Translations under genes and position numbers: made by a program
Shown here: piece after piece, positions 5,814 through 7,289 of the stretch
How positions within the stretch are numbered: the stretch's first letter is position 1
Layout of the letters: each line of letters opens with the position of its first letter
Notes under the pieces: generated by a model
What the model saw: the letters and a program-made list of their open reading frames with translations, nothing else
Told to the model about the DNA's origin: nothing
The model's database searches: none
Assembly: GCA_016296045.1 (NCBI GenBank)
Contig: JAEDKB010000079.1
Span: 1-7,289, forward strand
From: Oscillospiraceae bacterium
GTDB lineage: Bacteria; Bacillota; Clostridia; Oscillospirales; Oscillospiraceae
Length of the DNA: 7,289 bases
Direction of reading: 5' to 3'

Positions 5814-6320
5814 ATGTTTCAGATTGGTGATACGCTGCTGTATGGCACCGAGGGCGTTTGCAAAATGGAAGAAATATGCGAGATGAAAGTCAGAAGCGCA
5901 AAGGCGAAGTATTATGTTTTGCGGCCGCTCTACCGTGATGGCTCCACAGTTTTTGTTCCGGTTGATAATGAAGCGCTGACTGCAAAAATGCGTCCGTTGC
6001 TTACGGTGGACGAGATCAATGCCTTGCTCGAAAAGGTCTCCGAGGAGGGAGAACTCTGGATTGAGGATGCAGCGGAGCGCAAAGCGGAATTCCAGAAGAT
6101 TCTGGTCAGCGGGGATCGTTTTGAAATTTTGCGGATGATCCGCACGCTCTATCTGCGGCGCAGAGAGCTTCAGGAGAAAGGAAAACGTCTTCGTACAAAC
6201 GACGAACAGATGCTCCGGGATGCAGAAAAACTGCTCAACGATGAGCTTTCCTTGATTTTAGGAATTTCTCAGCGGGAGGTTCCGGACTATATTCGCCGGC
6301 ACATAGAAGGAGAAAACTGA
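5814..6320 (+). CDS. carD: CarD-family transcriptional regulator
   Basis: This 168-residue protein has the usual CarD size. Residues 1 to about 60 form the RNA polymerase-interacting (CarD/TRCF RID) domain: MFQIGDTLLYGTEGVCKMEEI at 1-21, YYVLRPL at 33-39 and VFVPVDN at 46-52. Residues about 65-168 form the helical DNA-contacting domain, with an RRRELQEKGKRLRTND segment near 115-130 and a regular EKLLNDELSLILG helix after it. CarD binds the polymerase beta subunit at promoters and stabilises or modulates open complexes, often at rRNA and other growth-linked promoters. I chose ATG 5814 because AAGGAG lies 10 bases upstream and an ATG 12 codons earlier falls inside the promoter. It appears monocistronic, bounded by terminators on both sides. 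The family call is strong; the regulon is unknown. Confidence 0.92.
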   Translation: MFQIGDTLLYGTEGVCKMEEICEMKVRSAKAKYYVLRPLYRDGSTVFVPVDNEALTAKMRPLLTVDEINALLEKVSEEGELWIEDAAERKAEFQKILVSGDRFEILRMIRTLYLRRRELQEKGKRLRTNDEQMLRDAEKLLNDELSLILGISQREVPDYIRRHIEGEN

Positions 6321-6365
6321 TTTTTACCGCGAAGCTCACGACACCAAAAGATATTTATCATTGAA

Positions 6366-6394
6366 TTGACATACCCTCCTGTTTGCGTTATGAT
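6366..6394 (+). promoter_or_regulatory. Promoter of ridA
   Basis: A perfect TTGACA (6366-6371), a 17-base spacer and TATGAT (6389-6394) form the strongest promoter in the window. Transcription would begin near 6401. The spacer contains the left arm of the inverted repeat at 6373-6417, so ridA transcripts from this promoter lack that arm. Confidence 0.88.
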
Positions 6395-6421
6395 AAGAAA
6401 AACACAAACAGGAGGGTTTTT
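6373..6421 (+). terminator. Inverted repeat: likely carD terminator, superimposed on the ridA promoter
   Basis: ACCCTCCTGTTTG (6373-6385) and its exact complement CAAACAGGAGGGT (6405-6417) form a 13-bp stem around a 19-base loop, followed by TTTTT (6417-6421). RNA coming from carD would fold into an intrinsic terminator. The loop contains most of the ridA -10 box, and the right arm contains the ridA ribosome site. The same DNA is also a palindrome that a repressor could bind. Confidence 0.7.
6410..6416 (+). promoter_or_regulatory. Ribosome binding site of ridA inside a stem arm
   Basis: AGGAGGG is a strong Shine-Dalgarno sequence but sits 12 bases from the ATG at 6429, longer than usual. It forms part of the right arm of the 6373-6417 inverted repeat. 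It would be hidden in read-through RNA from carD and free in RNA started at the ridA promoter. Confidence 0.7.
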
Positions 6422-6428
6422 ATTCACT

Positions 6429-6800
6429 ATGGAAAAGATTTTCACGGAAAATGCACCTGCCGCGATCGGCCCGTATTCTCAGGCAATGAAGGTGGGGAAT
6501 TTGGTTTACACATCCGGTCAGATTCCGATCGATCCGGCAACCGGCAATATTGAGTCGCAGGACATCACCGGTCAGACCGAGCAGGTTATGAAGAACCTTG
6601 ACGCAGTCCTTGCCGCGGCGGGAAGCTCTTTTGACAAAGCGGTCAAAACGCTCTGCTTCTTAAAGGATATGAGCGACTTTGCTGCCTTTAACGAGGTTTA
6701 TGCAAAGTATTTTACCGGCAAGCCCGCCAGAAGCTGTGTTGCGGTTGCGGCGCTGCCGAAGGGCGCGCTGGTCGAAGTCGAAGTCGTCGCTGAAATTTAA
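6429..6800 (+). CDS. ridA: RidA family enamine/imine deaminase
   Basis: This 123-residue protein belongs to the RidA (YjgF/YER057c/UK114) family, which hydrolyses reactive enamine/imine intermediates such as 2-aminoacrylate from PLP enzymes and protects other enzymes from damage. It usually works as a cytosolic trimer with active sites between subunits. Key residues of the active RidA subfamily are present: GPYSQA with Tyr16, TSGQIP with Ser29 and Gly30, Arg101 and Cys103 in ARSC, and Glu116. These match the E. coli residues Tyr17, Ser30, Arg105, Cys107 and Glu120. I chose ATG 6429 because it gives the standard family N-terminus. A reading from 6366 would run through the promoter. It is a single-gene unit, convergent with proC. 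Confidence 0.94.
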   Translation: MEKIFTENAPAAIGPYSQAMKVGNLVYTSGQIPIDPATGNIESQDITGQTEQVMKNLDAVLAAAGSSFDKAVKTLCFLKDMSDFAAFNEVYAKYFTGKPARSCVAVAALPKGALVEVEVVAEI

Positions 6801-6801
6801 T

Positions 6802-6847
6802 AAAAAAGCTGTTGCCGAAAGAAATAAAATTCGGCAACAGCTTTTTT
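6802..6847. terminator. Bidirectional terminator between ridA and proC
   Basis: AAAAAAGCTGTTGCCGAA (6802-6819) and its exact complement (6830-6847) form an 18-bp stem around a 10-base loop. The A-run and T-run at its base provide U tracts for both directions. It lies 1 base after the ridA stop and 4 bases before the proC stop. Confidence 0.93.
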
Positions 6848-6851
6848 GAAT

Positions 6852-7289
6852 CTATTTTCCCAATTCTTTGTTGCGGCAGAAGGCGGCAAGCACGGCATTT
6901 TCCGTGGCTGCGCGGAAAGCGCCGTCTTCCAATGCTTTCACACCGGCAATCGTGCTTCCGGCAGGGGAGCAGACGGCATCCTTGAGCTTTTCAGGATGTT
7001 CGCCTGTTTCCAGAACCATCTTTGCCGAGCCGAGGACGGTCTGCGCGGCATACTCCAACGCAATTTTTCTCGGCAAACCACACGAAACGGCGGCGTCAGC
7101 GAGCGACTCAATGAAAATATAGACAAATGCCGGCCCGCAGCCGGAAACGGAGCTGGCGGCATCGATCAGGTTTTCAGGCAGCGGAGTAACGAGACCGGCA
7201 CCGTGGAGCACCTTTTCAAGAGCGTCAAAATCCGCCTGTGTCGCCTGCGCGTTTCCGCAGTAGGGGATAACGCCCTGACCGACCAAAGC
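6852..7289 (-). CDS. proC: Pyrroline-5-carboxylate reductase, C-terminal part (cut by window edge)
   Basis: About 145 residues are visible, running off the right edge; the full protein is usually about 265-270 residues. ProC reduces 1-pyrroline-5-carboxylate to L-proline with NAD(P)H, the last step of proline synthesis, in the cytosol. The missing part is the NAD(P)H-binding Rossmann domain. The visible part starts in ALVGQG, corresponding to the family's 'PALVG.G' region. It continues with the helical dimerisation and substrate domain: SGCGPAFVYIFIESLADAAV, a GLPRKIA helix, HPEKLKDAVCSPAGSTIAG (the family signature, usually SPGGTTI.G, here SPAGSTIAG) and a final ENAVLAAFCRNKEL. The TTG near 7286 is not the true start; the frame is open to base 7289. 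Confidence 0.93.
   Translation of the reverse strand, partial: ALVGQGVIPYCGNAQATQADFDALEKVLHGAGLVTPLPENLIDAASSVSGCGPAFVYIFIESLADAAVSCGLPRKIALEYAAQTVLGSAKMVLETGEHPEKLKDAVCSPAGSTIAGVKALEDGAFRAATENAVLAAFCRNKELGK

Noticed and set aside
6429..7289. Functional link between ridA and proC through imine chemistry
   Set aside because: The genes are convergent with a strong terminator between them, so adjacency alone does not support a shared pathway.

Overview
The window looks like a chromosomal segment of a Gram-positive anaerobe, most likely class Clostridia (Oscillospiraceae/Ruminococcaceae-like). This is an inference from sigma-A-type promoters, AGGAGG-type ribosome sites, long intrinsic terminators and gene families common in gut Firmicutes (CarD regulator, YwqG/DUF1963, DUF4037, MATE pumps). 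No genus can be named. I see no rRNA, tRNA, CRISPR array, insertion sequence or phage gene.

Layout: (1) positions 1-161 hold two large inverted repeats, a near-consensus promoter and possibly the start of a divergent minus-strand gene that is mostly outside the window. (2) 162-2856 is a plus-strand operon of three genes: an AEC-family permease, a TPR protein with CxxC motifs at both ends, and a DUF4037 nucleotidyltransferase-fold protein whose start overlaps the TPR gene by 14 bases. A 14-bp bidirectional terminator ends it. (3) 2894-3655 is a convergent minus-strand YwqG/DUF1963 protein. (4) 3656-3925 is a divergent regulatory region with a promoter in each direction, a duplicated AACCC(T)-type element and clustered CTATG/CATAG half-sites. 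(5) 3926-5680 encodes a MATE transporter fused at its C-terminus to a GHKL-type (RsbW/SpoIIAB-like) ATPase domain. This is the most unusual protein here. A long terminator follows. (6) 5814-6320 is a CarD-family RNA polymerase-binding regulator. (7) 6429-6800 is ridA, whose promoter and ribosome site are superimposed on the apparent carD terminator. (8) 6852-7289 (minus) is the C-terminal half of proC, convergent with ridA across an 18-bp bidirectional terminator.

How the genes might work together: only the permease-TPR-DUF4037 set shows operon structure, and the TPR/DUF4037 overlap suggests that those two proteins are made together and may form a complex. The MATE-ATPase fusion and the YwqG protein are divergent and could share control through the repeats between them. 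carD, ridA and proC look like ordinary housekeeping genes. The points most worth following up are the MATE-GHKL fusion, the TPR/DUF4037 pair, the repeats between the divergent genes, and the terminator-promoter-ribosome-site overlap in front of ridA.
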